A stretch of DNA of 64,000 nt from Cornus controversa (taxonomy: Eukaryota > Streptophyta > Magnoliopsida > Cornales > Cornaceae): the NCBI GenBank assembly GCA_026545225.1, contig CM048853.1, positions 50,269,755-50,333,754 of the forward strand. Direction: 5' to 3'. The translations under genes and the position numbers were made by a program. Shown here piece by piece: positions 37,304 through 50,800 of the stretch; position 1 is the first letter of the stretch; every line of letters starts with the position of its first letter. The notes beneath the pieces are model-generated. The model was not told the origin of the DNA. It was given only the letters and a program-made list of their open reading frames with translations, and did no database searches.

Positions 37304-39490
37304 ATGTGCCCTGGTCCAGAGCGATCAAAATCTACAGTGTCTCCATCTCCATCTACCATAGAAAACAAACCCAACACAAAAGACATGACTCAATTAACTG
37401 TTGAGACTGAAAATTCTTTTTCCAGTTTACTTGAGCTTGCAGCTAACAATGACTTTGAAGGTTTCAAACGATTGATAGAGTGTGATTCCTCTGCGATTGA
37501 TGAGGTTGATCTCTGGTATGTCCGAAAGAAGGGCTCAAAACAAGTAGTCCTCGAGCACAGAACACCTTTGATGGTTGCTGCTGCCTATGGTAGTCTTGAT
37601 GTTTTGAAGTTGGTGCTTGCTCAGCCTAATGTTGATGTGAATCTTTCCTGTGGCCTAGACGGGAACACTGCCCTCCACTGTGCTGCATCTGGTGGATCTG
37701 TTAATTCTGTTGATGCTGTGAAGCTGCTTTTATCAGCCGGTGCGGATCCGAATTCTGTGGATGCCAATGGTCACCGCCCTGTTGACGTGATTGTTGTCCC
37801 TCCGAAGCTCCCAGGCACAAAAGCGTGTCTTGAAGAACTGCTTACAAACAATGTTTCCGATGAGGCTGTTGGCAAGTGCAATCTACGGGTATCAATTGCT
37901 AGCTCAAACTCCAACTCACCAACGCTATCTTCTTCGCCGGAAAATCAGTCTCCATTTTCTCCTTCAGATGCTCTATCTTCTCCAAGGACATCAAAGTTTA
38001 ATGATGTTCCTGCTAATTCTATATCGGAGAAGAAAGAATACCCGATTGATCCATCACTGCCTGACATCAAGAACAGCATATATTCAACGGATGAGTTTCG
38101 GATGTTTTCGTTCAAGGTCCGGCCTTGTTCGAGGGCTTATTCCCATGATTGGACTGAGTGCCCTTTCGTTCACCCAGGAGAAAATGCTAGGAGAAGAGAT
38201 CCACGGAAGTACCATTACAGTTGCGTGCCTTGCCCTGATTTTCGAAAGGGTGCTTGTAGGCGCGGGGACATGTGTGAATATGCTCATGGCGTGTTTGAGT
38301 GTTGGCTCCATCCCGCTCAATACCGGACTCGGCTCTGCAAGGATGGGACGAGCTGTGCAAGACGGGTTTGCTTTTTTGCGCACACAGCTGAGGAGCTGAG
38401 GCCTTTGTATGTCTCTACTGGTTCTGCTGTTCTTTCTCCTCGATCAACGGCTGCTAGTGCGGCAGACATGGCTGCTGCCTTGAGCCTTCTTCCCGGTTCT
38501 CCTTCCTCAGCTTCTGCATTCAATCAGCCAATGTCTCCACTGGCAAATGGCAATTCACACTCAACTGCAGCTTGGCCCCAACCAAATGTTCCAACCCTTC
38601 ATCTGCCTGGCAGCAACCTTCAATCAAGTCGCCTGAGATCTTCCCTTAGTGCCAGGGACATTCCACCTGAGGATTATAGTATGTTGCTGGATTTTGAATC
38701 CCATCAACAGCTTCTAAATGACTTGACTCCTTTTTCGCAGTCCTGTCCTGGTTCTGCCTCTTTGAACCGTTCTTGTCGGTCCAAAACCCTAACTCCTTCA
38801 AACCTTGAAGAGCTATTTTCTGCCGAGATCAACTCTTCTCCCCGATATTCTGATCAGGCAGCGGCTTGTTTTTCTCCATCACACAAATCAGCTCTTCTCA
38901 ATCAGTTCCAACAGCAGCATAGCTTGTTGTCTCCTATCAACACTAAAATTTTCTCTCCCAAAAATGTTGAGCATCCTTTTTTGCAGGCATCTTTTGGTGT
39001 CTCATCTCCTGGAAGAATGTCACCGAGAGGTATGGAGCCCATCTCCCCGATGAGCTCTCGTCTCTCTCCATTTGCTCAGCGTGAGAAGCAGCAGCATCAG
39101 CAGCTGCAGCTGCGAAGTCTGAGTTCTCGGGATCTTGGGTCCAACAATACAGCCCCCATCGTTGGGTCTCCTGTAAATTTGTGGTCAAATTGGGGATCCT
39201 CAAATGGCAATGTAGATTGGTCCGTTAATGGAGATGGACTGGGTGGACTGAAAAGATCATCATCTTTTGAGGTCGGTAACAACGGTGAAGAGCCTGACCT
39301 ATCTTGGGTCCAATCTATAGTGAAGGAATCACCACCAGAATTGAACGGTAAGCTCTCGGTTCCACTCTCTGGTGTAGTGTCATCCAGTGAGGGCTTGAAA
39401 TCCAGTTCACAAAACGAATCACCACTTGATCATCATTCGGTTCTAGGAGCTTGGCTTGAGCAGATGCAACTTGATCAGCTCGTGGCATAG
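37304..39490 (+). CDS. Ankyrin and tandem CCCH zinc finger protein (arginine-rich TZF class)
   Basis: Plant-specific RNA-binding/regulatory protein of the RR-TZF family (Arabidopsis C3H30/TZF7 group). The group shuttles between nucleus and cytoplasmic granules and acts in stress and hormone responses. The coding region is one exon, 728 aa, normal for the long ankyrin-bearing members. Ankyrin repeats lie at about 86-116 and 119-151. The Arg-rich region starts at Cys275. Zinc finger 1 is C310-X7-C318-X5-C324-X3-H328. A 16-residue spacer leads to zinc finger 2, C345-X5-C351-X4-C356-X3-H360. The C-terminal half is Ser/Pro/Gln-rich, with the family blocks [13 protein letters not shown] and [13 protein letters not shown]. 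The start [10 protein letters not shown] lies 11 bases after the leader intron and matches the family's MC-G start. No damage is seen. The exact orthologue among TZF7-11 is not settled. Confidence 0.93.
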   Translation: MCPGPERSKSTVSPSPSTIENKPNTKDMTQLTVETENSFSSLLELAANNDFEGFKRLIECDSSAIDEVDLWYVRKKGSKQVVLEHRTPLMVAAAYGSLDVLKLVLAQPNVDVNLSCGLDGNTALHCAASGGSVNSVDAVKLLLSAGADPNSVDANGHRPVDVIVVPPKLPGTKACLEELLTNNVSDEAVGKCNLRVSIASSNSNSPTLSSSPENQSPFSPSDALSSPRTSKFNDVPANSISEKKEYPIDPSLPDIKNSIYSTDEFRMFSFKVRPCSRAYSHDWTECPFVHPGENARRRDPRKYHYSCVPCPDFRKGACRRGDMCEYAHGVFECWLHPAQYRTRLCKDGTSCARRVCFFAHTAEELRPLYVSTGSAVLSPRSTAASAADMAAALSLLPGSPSSASAFNQPMSPLANGNSHSTAAWPQPNVPTLHLPGSNLQSSRLRSSLSARDIPPEDYSMLLDFESHQQLLNDLTPFSQSCPGSASLNRSCRSKTLTPSNLEELFSAEINSSPRYSDQAAACFSPSHKSALLNQFQQQHSLLSPINTKIFSPKNVEHPFLQASFGVSSPGRMSPRGMEPISPMSSRLSPFAQREKQQHQQLQLRSLSSRDLGSNNTAPIVGSPVNLWSNWGSSNGNVDWSVNGDGLGGLKRSSSFEVGNNGEEPDLSWVQSIVKESPPELNGKLSVPLSGVVSSSEGLKSSSQNESPLDHHSVLGAWLEQMQLDQLVA

Positions 39491-41830
39491 TAATATTTGA
39501 TAAGTATAATTTTCACTCATTAAGATATAAATGAAAGTTAGCAAGTACAGATTCTTTTGGGGTTGGTGAAGAAGTTAAAAATCAAGAAGGCAATGGAGTT
39601 GGGGTGGGTTATTAGAAGGGGGGAAGATCGAAAATTTTTAGAATGATGATTCAATCTTAAATCATTTGTTGCTATTTGTTACAGCAGAGAGAAGTGTATG
39701 ATTATGATGAAGCAAGCAAGCAAGCAAGCCTATACACATCTGGATTACTAAAGAATCAATCCGGGTTTAGGCATAATAGTTGTTATTTCAGAATTCTAGG
39801 ATTATTTTTTTACCCTCTTGCAATGAAACTGAGAGCTCTGTATCTGTTGATGTCTTCTCATGTTTCTTCAATATATATTTTATTTTGCTGCTAATTCAGT
39901 AACTGTAATGAAACTATTGTGTTATTATTATTTTTTTTTCTGTGTACGATATTAGATGCTTGGTTGGATTCTGAGTAGTCCAAAAGGGATTTGGGGAGGC
40001 AGTATTCTTGTTCCTTCAATGATGTAAAAACTGAGTTGAAGTTATTATTTTATTACCTTCATTTTTTTTCTTCTTGTTACTACAATAAAATGTAAAACTC
40101 AAGTTCTTATCAGTGTAAAATTGCTTTTTCCCCTTAGTTTGTTGTCTTGGGCTCTGATCTTTCTTTTTTTTTTCACACACACCCTCTCTCTCTCTCTCTC
40201 TCTATATATATATTATACACACGCACATAATCTTGTAATTTTTTTTTTATTTTGTTGGTAAAAGGGTAAGCTAATTAGTTAAGATTGTTTTCTTCCTTGT
40301 ACTGTGTTCTTTTTCCAAGACACTCTCTCTACTCTTTAATTCATTTCATTGAATTTAGAATGGTATGGGTAGAACTGTAGAAGTGATGTGGTGGGTCCCA
40401 TGAGTGGATGATGATTGGTTGGGACGATATTTCTTTGGATTTTTAAAAACTTTGGATAAAAGATGGTACGATTTAGCTTGACTGAGAAGCTTTTTAGAGA
40501 AGATGAGTGGGGGTGGTTGGGGGGATGTCTTGAATGCGGGGTGCACCTTATTTTGATAGAACCACTCATCTTACGGAATTTATTAAGTGGGTTGGATTTT
40601 TTTATTTTTATTTTTTTAGAGGAATGGAATGGAATGGTGGTTGGCATTTGATTTTGAAAGTGATATGTGGGGCCCAATTCCTAGGAATTCCCACGACATT
40701 TGCTTTTAATGGTCGGCTATGGACTAGGTTGCCTAATTTTTTGGTTAAGAGTTTAATGACTCACTTCCAAGTATGGTCATCATCCTTAACATAACATCAA
40801 AGATTCAAGTGCTGTTCTGGATTTTGTCCCAAATGCTGCATCACTCTGTATTTATACAATGTAGAAAAAGAAAGGGCATTTATCTGTTCACCACATAAAT
40901 ACCTAACATTTGGTTTTTAACTACTTTAGGCTTACTTTGGTTGGAAGGAAATGAATGAATTTTTGTATTTGGTACAAAATTTTGGAACGAAAAGAAAAGA
41001 AATTGATGAATTTGGAGGAATTGCCTAAAGCACACGAGGGACAAGTTTTGTCATCCTCTCAAAAAATTGGAAGGAAAGATTAACAACTTTATCCTTATTT
41101 TAATAAATGATAAATTTTTAAAATACTTTCTAATAAATAGAGTGCAACAAGAGATTCCTAATGATGATGTGGTAGGACGAGTTAAACACAGGACCTATAA
41201 GAATGAACCAAAGATGGTAGCCACCAACATAACTTGTATTTTTGACATGTTTGACACAATTAAAATTTATAATTACTTCATATAAATTAATATAAACAAT
41301 TATAGACAAATATCTTATTGTTTTTTAATTACTTTTATATTAAAAAAATCATCAAAAAAAATTTAATAAATTAAAATAATAATTTATTAAGTAGAATAAT
41401 TACATATATTTAAAATATTCGAATGCTCTCACAGTCCCGCTCTAGAAAAATTTAGACTTTGATGCTCTCCCACTTCCGACTTTGCTGCTCTCCCGCTTTA
41501 TGTGACTTAGGTTGGGCTATCTTAGGGAATATGGTGGAGTTCTGTGTACATAAAATTCTTGGTACATACTTTTAACCATGGAGCATAAGAAAAAACAAGA
41601 CATAAAAATTGTTAATTTGATATCTTCACTAGAAATCAGAATTGAAGATGCCAGACACTAAATTGCAAATGTAACACCTAGGACAAGATTAGGAGCATAG
41701 CTTAAAAGTAGGAAGATAGTAATGCAACTCATGTGGTATTATTGGTATACAGATATCCTTAAAATGAAAATAGACAAGATTAGCATGGCAATAAACACAA
41801 AAGTTGCATGGGCTACAATGTAATGTAATA

Positions 41831-41869
<39 letters not shown>

Positions 41870-41882
41870 TTATTAGGTACAA
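39491..41882. other. 3' ends of two convergent genes and intergenic DNA
   Basis: The zinc finger gene's 3' UTR probably ends near 39900-39960. A (CT)n run lies at 40184-40202. The segment 40340-40790 is somewhat richer in G and has several short frames on both strands, none recognisable. A stretch at 40930-41080 resembles a MITE relic. The 3' UTR of the MATE gene enters from the right. Confidence 0.45.
41835..41867. repeat. (AG)n microsatellite in the MATE 3' UTR
   Basis: About 33 bp of pure AG repeat starting 16 bases past the MATE stop codon. On the mRNA this is a CU repeat. Confidence 0.85.
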
Positions 41883-44800
41883 TCATGATACAGACACAAG
41901 GGTAGAAAAGAATCGGCCCCTGAGGAAGCGCCAGGGTCCTGTTCCGGTACCCATCCTGCAAATGAGAGGCAGATTGTCAAAAAATAATATGAATTTCCCA
42001 TTTCAATCAATTTTAATCATAAAAATTATGGAAGTTCCTGTCCATGCCAATTGCTAGAGGTCCACTACTAATTCTCAGAAACTTGCATTATATCAAACTT
42101 CACTAGGAATTTGCACGCATTGACTTTTTTGTTAGGCTATTTAAGAGCAATGCTGGACATTGTCATTCTTCTTCAATTTCACAGTGAGCTATTATTCTCC
42201 TAAATTTTACTCACAGCAGGAGCCACTCCATTAGGGTGAGATTCTTGGTTTTCTGAACCCAAAGAATAAAAAAATTAAATAATAAATAAATAAAAACCTC
42301 AGATGTTTCCTCTCAATTGTATGTCCAAGCTAATTAAACTGTAGCTAAATGGATCTTGCTCTATCGGCAATGGGACAGAACCTTAGTTTCATGACATGGT
42401 TGACTGACAGATAAGTGGAGGAAATGTAAGAGTGCCAACTTGAAGGAAGTAGCCTCATAAGGGTGGGTTCTAAGTATATTTTTCATCGGGAGTTTTGAGA
42501 ATAGATGTGTCAATGTTCAACAAGAGAGATGAACCATTTTTTCCCTTTTGAACTTTAAGCAAGTGATCACATAACTATCAGGAAATCACCAGTCATGTTC
42601 TTTATAATAACAAAGAAAATTACCTCCAAATGCCTGCAAACATGCGGAGACCCATATAAATGGTCAAAGCAAGCCATATTCCAACAAAACCATTGCTGTT
42701 AGTGAGAAGGAACAAGGATCCAATGCTCACTATGGCCACCAAGACCTGATGATACAATAATTTTAGCATAAACATTGCTAAAGGGGGGTTTTTGAAGATG
42801 AAACTAAAAATATCGTGATTTTGTTTTAAAGATGTTTAAATTTACCATGGATAATGCAGAATAAGCAAAATCAGATGCTCCAAAGTTCACACCATCAAAA
42901 ACAAAAGCTATTGAATTGATTGGTTGTGTAGCAGCAACAAACTGATGATAGAATATAAAAAAAACAAGTTAATAGTCATGAAAATAGAAAATAAAAAATA
43001 AAATAAAATTTCTTTTGGAATGTGAATTATACCGGGACGCCTATACTTATGAAGTGAAGAACATTTTTATCATTTGAAAAGATCCCCGATCCAAATTGCA
43101 ACCCAAGTCCAACAGCTACAGCAAGCCCCAGGCCCAATACAAATCCCATCTGCAAAATTAACCTATCAAAATATTAGGCTTTGTACATTTAAAATGAAAT
43201 CCTACAGTAGGGTATATATGCCATCGTATGTAGTTGTAATTCTGATTTGATGACAATATGTCAATGAAGTGTTTATCTGCATGATGAAAAATGAATGACA
43301 AGTGAATAGTTCGTTTGCGAAATCTCCCGATATATAGAAAAGCAGTAAAAGCACTTTCATCCAGTTTGAGAGGACTGCAAAATGTACTAAAAACCATAAA
43401 TATTCTGTGTTGTTGAGACAATGGTAGTTTTAGATTTCTAACAATCATGAATGAGAGAAGGGTTTCTACTAATACAATCGAGAAGATTTCGTACCTGTAA
43501 TACTCTAGATGCAGCAGCTGTTGCCTTCTCGTAGTCCTTCTCAGCAAATGAAGCAGCAAGGATTGCCTAGAAGAGTGTGAGGGAGAGAACAGTTTACTTC
43601 TTTTTTGTAAGAAAGGTAGTATATACATCACTAATTAATCAATCAATCAAATTACATTGAAAATGAAGAAGTTAGAAAATTTTCTTGTACTGTCCTTTTG
43701 ATACAGTTCACAGTCTCCAAAACCAACAAACATTATTCAAACTATTAAAACCCAAACCTCAAGCTTTCTCTAGCTAAAACCCTACCACAAAACCAACTAT
43801 AGGCTTCACCACCTAAGTTTCCTAGTATTGTACTGCACCAATATGCTACAGCCTACAGCTTAAAATCCAAAGCCACTCTGGTTGGTAAGTTTTAGGATGG
43901 AAGCACATCAGCGTCAATCTCAAAGAATGTGAAATTCTTCCATCTCCTCTGCAGATATTCCCCAATAGTGACTTTTTAATGTTGTGCTCTTCATTACATA
44001 AATGATTGCATTGTTTGATGTAAGGTGTTTAGTTTCATACTGAATATTGTGACTATGTTTTTGTAATTGGCAATCTTCGGGGTCAAAACTAAGCATGATT
44101 GAGTTGTACTCTTTGATTTATATTTTTATCATTGATCATGTAATTGAAGTCTTAGAGTGAGCATGAACTTCTACACCAACCATGCAAATGTTCTTTAAAG
44201 TATGAAACTTGAATTTTCAGAAGAAGCCATCAATGGTCTGAACAGGGATTTGATCAATTGAAGTTTCCGGATGAAACCAATTGCATGAGGACATCGTTGA
44301 TCACATATGAGAGTCACGTAGTCCAGGTAAAATGGTGAGAACACATATTTCAAACCGAGAGGTTCCGACCTTAAATAGAGGAACTTTTAAGCAAAAAATG
44401 AAAAATTCAAGGCTGGACCAGCCCATGAAGGCTCGGGATCTATTTTTCTGTAGGCAAAAGCCTAGACCCGGTCCAAGCTTGCTGCTGGCAAAATTTGGTC
44501 CTGCAATATCCTGTTTTGACCCGAATTTGACTCTGAAATTTCCTTAAACTTTGGAGCTTGTTTCCTATTGATTTTTAACTTGTCTTTCAAGGAAAATGAG
44601 GATTTTTAATCTCTATAAGAACCTCATATGATTTCTCTCTCATTACGCTTTCCACAGACAAGAAATTAATATTATAGAGAGAGAAAACATTGAGATATTT
44701 TTCTAGCAAGGAATTTTTTCCCTCAGATTATTTTTTTATATTTTTTGAGAGAACACACACATATTCGCTGAGTGATTTAGGATGTCTCTATTTGCTTGAT

Positions 44801-47800
44801 CAACTGTTCAAAGACTGCATTGAAAATTTCTTTGTGATCAATTTACTGGATTGATTTCTTCCAAAATACTTGCTGAGTGTTTGTGTTCTTCCAGTTATCC
44901 TTCTGCAAGAATATTGACGTTAGCCGAGAATCTGCAGCAATTGGACGAGGTAGTCGCAATAGTAAGCCTGAGGTGTTCCGCATCAATTTCTTGTCAGAGT
45001 GGAGTGGGTGTGAGTCTGGGACAGAGCCTGTTATACTTTGCTTCGACGATAGTGGATTTGCTTCTCCGAGGCTACAAAGCCTCACCTGTGATTTTTTTCT
45101 GATCTGAAATTTTTCACGTATATCTGGTGCATTCTTTACTTTACTGTACTTTATTTATTTACTTGCTTTGTGGGATTGCTTTAATTTTAATTGGACTTAA
45201 AATTGGATAATCTGAAAGATTAAGCAAAAAGCGAGTAAACCTAATCACCCCCCCTCTAGGCTTTAAATCTAACTTTTGCAGTCGCTTTCGCACCGCGCAA
45301 CTCACAGTTGGTATCAAAACAGTGTTATCTAATTTGTGAGTAGTTCCTTGCGAAGTATTTTTAAAATCAAAATTTATTTTTATTTTCAAAAATCATTATG
45401 GAATCTAGTATGAAAGAGGATGGTTCAAATTATACTTTTTGGAAGTTTGGCATGAAAGCTTTTCTAAAATCTCAAGGAGAAAGAGTATGGATGGTTGTTG
45501 AGAATGGGTATATAATTCCTACCACTACCATTGGTACTGGTGATGCAACTATGATTGTAGCTAAGGATAAAGCAACATGGTCTAATGCTGAGCATGATGA
45601 TGCTAACCATAACAATAAAGGTTTATATGCTATATTTAATTCTGTTGTTCCTTCTGAATTTGCTAAAATCTCTGCATGTTCCACTTCGAAAGAAGCATGA
45701 GATATTTTACATGTAACTCATGAGGATACCACCAAGGTAAGGAAATCAAAGTTATAAATGTTAACAACTAAATTTGAAACAATTAGAATGGATGAAGATG
45801 AGATGTTTTTTTCTTTTTATTCTAGGCTTAATGATATTATTCAAAGTAGTACCAACATTAGTGAGAGAATTCCATCTTTTGAGGTTATTAGAAAATCATG
45901 AGGTCACTACCTGATAGGTTCTACGCCAAGTTGGAAGCCGTAGATGAAAGCGGAGATGTTGATTCAATGGAAGTAGTAGAATTAGTTGGATCAATTCAAA
46001 CTTTTGAGATGAAATATCCAAAAATTCAAAATAAAAAAATTTGGCTTTAAAATTTTCAAAAACTTCTAAGTCTTCAAGCTTGTCAAATATTTCAAAATTT
46101 TCAAAAACTGAAGTTGAAAAGGTTGAAAGTTTTGTATATGATTCAGATAATGGTGTTGCACTCCTAGCTAGAAAATTTAGAAAGATCCTTAAATATGAAA
46201 ATGATAAAAATCTTAGAAAAGGAAATCCTTCTAAATTTCATAATCAAGGCTCATCATTTAAAGGTAAAGATAGGAATGAAAAAGAAGCTGATGACTCTAA
46301 GGATTCTGAAATCACTTGTTGGACATGTGGTGGTAAATGTCACACCTCTACTCAATGTCCAAGTCCTAAGAAAAATAGCTTTAGTGCAAAGAAAAATTCT
46401 AATGTTAAAAAGAAAGCCATGAAAGCTATTATTTCTGAGTTTGAGTCTTCTAACTCTGATAGTAATTCTTCTGTTGAGAATGACGCTTTTGCTTTTGTTG
46501 CTTTATTGAATGATGATATTGCTAATGATTCTTCTTAGGTGAAACGGAGAAGTTTACAACTCTAAGCCAAGTTGGGTCTGATGATTCTGAAGATGAAGGA
46601 AAAGAAGAACCAACCAAGGAAGAACTGTCCAAGGCTTTTGAGGAGTTATTTACAGAAACTGTTAAAGTCAAGAGAGCCTACAAAAAACAAACCAAGCAAT
46701 TGGAGATTGTAGAAAGTGAAAAGAAATCCCTGATGGAAGAATCTGAGAAGATCCAGAAAAAGATTGAAGAGGATAAAACAGAAATTCTGAATCTTCAAAG
46801 CAAAGTCAAGTTTCTCAAAAGTGAGGTAAGACAAGCTATCTTTGTAAAAAATGCTCTTGTTGCTAGAATTAATATTCTTGAGCCTGAATTGAAAAAGTCA
46901 CAAGAAAAATTGATTGCATTTACTTCTGGGCAGATTAAGCTTGAAGCATGATTAGTGTTGGTAAGCCTGTAGGAGATAAAACTGGACTAGATTGTGTTGG
47001 GTCATTATCTAAGGGTAAAATTGTTTTTGTTAAACTCAAGAACTTGAATTTGTCTACACCCAAACCTAAGCTTTAAGTTGATTCTATGAATGCTAATGTT
47101 GTGTCCAATGTGCTTCATTATATTTTTTGTGATAAGAATGGACATAATCAACATTATTGATATAGAAGAGAAAATATTCTAATTCTGATTTTCATGTGCA
47201 TAATTATTTTGCTAAGAATATGGCTCATGCTAGAAAGCCATATTATTAGAACAAAACTTAAAAATTCTCAATCTAAAAAGAATTCAAATAAAAAGAAGAA
47301 TGTTTTTGTTTCTCTATATTATTTTCTTGATAGGTTGTATGTCAAAACAATTTGGATGAGAAAGGAAGATTTGGGAAAGTTTGTGCCTGTTGATACTATG
47401 AGATTTATTCCTAATAGGCTAGGAAGCATAGACACGGATATGCGTCGGACACGCCAAAAAATGTGTTTGATTTTTTTTTTATTTTTTTGAATTTTCGGAC
47501 ACAGAGCGGACACATGTTGGACATGCCATTTTTTTTCTTTTTCCTCTTGTTTTCATGAATCTTCTATCTTCCATGGATTCTTTATTTTTTACTAAACCCT
47601 AATTCTTTTTCTAGCAAAACTCTATTTTTTTTTGCTTTTTTCTCCTTTTTTAGCCTATTTCTTTCTTTTTTTCAATAAAACACAAGTTTTAGAAAGGTTG
47701 TTTTAACAATTCGACTATAACCCATCTCATCTCTTCATCTTTGTTCTTTTTTACTCTTCTTTCTCCTACTGTACAACTGCTATCTTTTACATGTAACATT

Positions 47801-50800
47801 CTGATGATGCATTTGTATTTGGAGTAAGCTGGAATGATGTTTAAATGATAAGACTAGTTTTTATTCTAATGTCTCGTTTTTTATTTAGTTTTATGACTTT
47901 GTGACATCTTTCTCTTATAATTATTGTTGTTGTGGAGTAGATTCAATTGTGTACTTGCGACTTATGATTTGAGAATTTTTTCTTTATTAGGTTGATGAAA
48001 AATAATATTACTCTTAATTATTTAAAGTATGACATCAAATATTATATAAAAATAAATATTTATTACTTGTCGTGTCCCCGCCGTGTCCGTGTCCTAATTT
48101 TTAAGGATTTGTCGTGTCGCCGTGTCTGTGTCGTGTTGTATCCGTGTCCCGTATCCATTTCCGTGCTTCTTAGCTAATAGGTCTTTGGGTGCAAAACCCC
48201 CTAACTAGGTTATTAGGACTTTTATAATCATGGACTGAGCTTATATTCATTATTTGTTTTCCATTGGACTATATCTTCTAGATTAGGTTAGGTTTTGTTT
48301 ATTTTTGGTAATAATCATGTGAATGTGAAAATCATGTATTTCTATGAAATAATGTGAATTCTTTATATTTCTGTTTAAGTTCACTTTGATTTGTGAATGC
48401 ATGATTGGTACACTTAGTTTATCAATGGATGAAGTACTTGAGTTTATGATCTAAGCATTGATGACTAATGTGATATGTTTATTTCTTTTTAAAGGTGAAT
48501 CTTTTGAGTCCATACAATTTGTGTACTAGTCTAACTCTGAGAGAATTGATTGAAAATTAATGTGAAGTTAACTAGAGTATAGTGTATGAGTAGTATTGAG
48601 GGCTTAAATGATCAATGTAGCATGAAAAAAATTAATTTTTTTTTGCTGAAAATCTAAGACAAAAAGGAAAAGGCTACCTTTGGGATTTGTTCAAAGCTAC
48701 CACTACGACATAAATCTCCAATGAGATATCTTTTAAAGAAGTTTTGAGGAAATAGCTGGCTGCCCGTAAGAGTGAGAGCCACCGTCTTCGAAATTAAAAA
48801 AAAAATGAAATTCAATGAAAAATATTTGATCATGTGTGATTTTATTTGCTTATTATCCAATGTGTTTTAAAAGATGAATCAAAGGAATTTGATGATGTTG
48901 GATTTTGCGCACACAGTTTTGTTAAATGAATTTCTAAATTTTTATAAATATTTGTGTATTGGAAATTGTGCCATAATTATGAATTTAATGATGAATTTTG
49001 TCGCAAATTTATAGGTTTTAAAATTGTGCATTTGTGAATTTTCTTGAATTTTTTCGAAAATTTTAGAACTCATTGTTATTTTATGTGAAAAATTAGTTTT
49101 AATGATTATATGATTATTATATTTTTTATTTTCACATAAATAAAAACCCAAAAAGATTTTCCTATTTATTTTCAGATTTTTAGGCATTTTAAAAAAAAAT
49201 TGCAAATCTAGTCAAAGTTTGTGAGCCCCGATACATGATCATTCTCATTAGCATAATTTAATTTTGGAATAAACATGAATTATATATGAACATTTTGTGT
49301 GTATAATAAATTGAGGAGGTAACATGCCTAGTGTGGGTTGTATTGTGAAGTTTATTTCATGCATCCTAGTAGGTATTAACCATTGTAAGGTGTTAATTAG
49401 AAATTATGTTTTAGTATATCTAAATATTAGTCTAGAATTAGTGAAGTGCTTGTGGGAAATGAAGTGATTTAGAAGGATTAGAAGGCAAATAACTTGAGGG
49501 AGTGATGTATAAATTTAAAGTGTTGAAGGAGGTGAAGTGCAAATAATATAAAATAGGGCTAGGTGTCAAAATTTGGTGTCAAAGAGGCGAGTAATCAATT
49601 TCGATTAGGAGAGGAACTTATCTCTATAACCATTGTGCCTTGTTTGGCAAACCAAGTTTTAGTGTCTTAGATTTGTAGAGAAGCTAGGAGAGAGGAGACT
49701 AAGCAAAGAGGAGGAAGGAAAAGAAGGAAAACTTAAGATAAATACTTGTGAGTTTTATGATTCATTAGCTTTCATGTTTTATGTTAATTATAATTTATAC
49801 ATATGATTTTGTATACCAAATCATTGAAGAAGACATGAAATCATTATATATGCTTGTATACGTGTGTGTAGTGAAAAAATGTGATACTATGTGAATGGTA
49901 GAGTTGATTATTATGGTTTTGATTGCATTTTGTTGGTATAAAATGAAAGGAATCATGTTATAAACATGTTCTATGATGATTAATAGGAGTTAGAAGTACA
50001 ATATATGAAGTTTGCATGAAAAAGAAGTGAAAATGATGAAAAACGAGTTCTGCAGACAGCCTGAAGTCACCTTACGAGAATGGCCATAAAACGCTGTAGA
50101 AAATTCGGATTTGAGCACCGTTTGTTGGGTTGAAAAGTAGACTGGTAGAGCTTTCCAGAAATGTATGGTACAGAACCTAGTTCTTTCTGAATTGAAACAG
50201 TTTAATCGTTGAAGTTTGGTGAAAAACAGGGACTGTGGGAGACATAGAATTGAAATAGTCCATTGTTTTGCTTCTGTCTGAAAAACTAATCATTGAATCA
50301 TGCTCCAATTTTAGTACGATATTCTTGAATATGTTTCCTATCTACTATAAAATTTGTAGGCCAATTGGATGTCAGGTTGTCCTTCATTTAGAGTGAAAAT
50401 GTGGACAACGCGTAGGAAAGGAAATATATCCTTGAAATTGCAAGTGTGAAGGTATTAGATTGAATACTTGGAATGTGTGGTATAATTAGAGTACTTAATC
50501 ATATTAGTATTGATTTGTAAGGTGGTGCAGCAATGTATACTTGTAGAGTAATGAAAAGGATGAGCTTGGTATTCTTGCTTACTATGTGTTTGACAAAATG
50601 TTCCAATGAACTTATGTTTTATGATTATCATTATTGATCTTTGAATGCTTGTATGAATGAAGTTTGTGATGATTGTTCTCTAATTATATTTAGAAATCTA
50701 TATGACATGAGTATAATGTTGTGTAGGCAAAGAGGAAGAAACTACAACCTCAACAATACCAAAGGGATATGTAAGCAATTTGGAAGATACTCAAAGTAAG

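Noticed and set aside
37791..38399. 202-codon overlapping frame inside the zinc finger gene
   Set aside because: An alternate-frame shadow of the conserved CCCH region; the main frame carries all zinc ligands.
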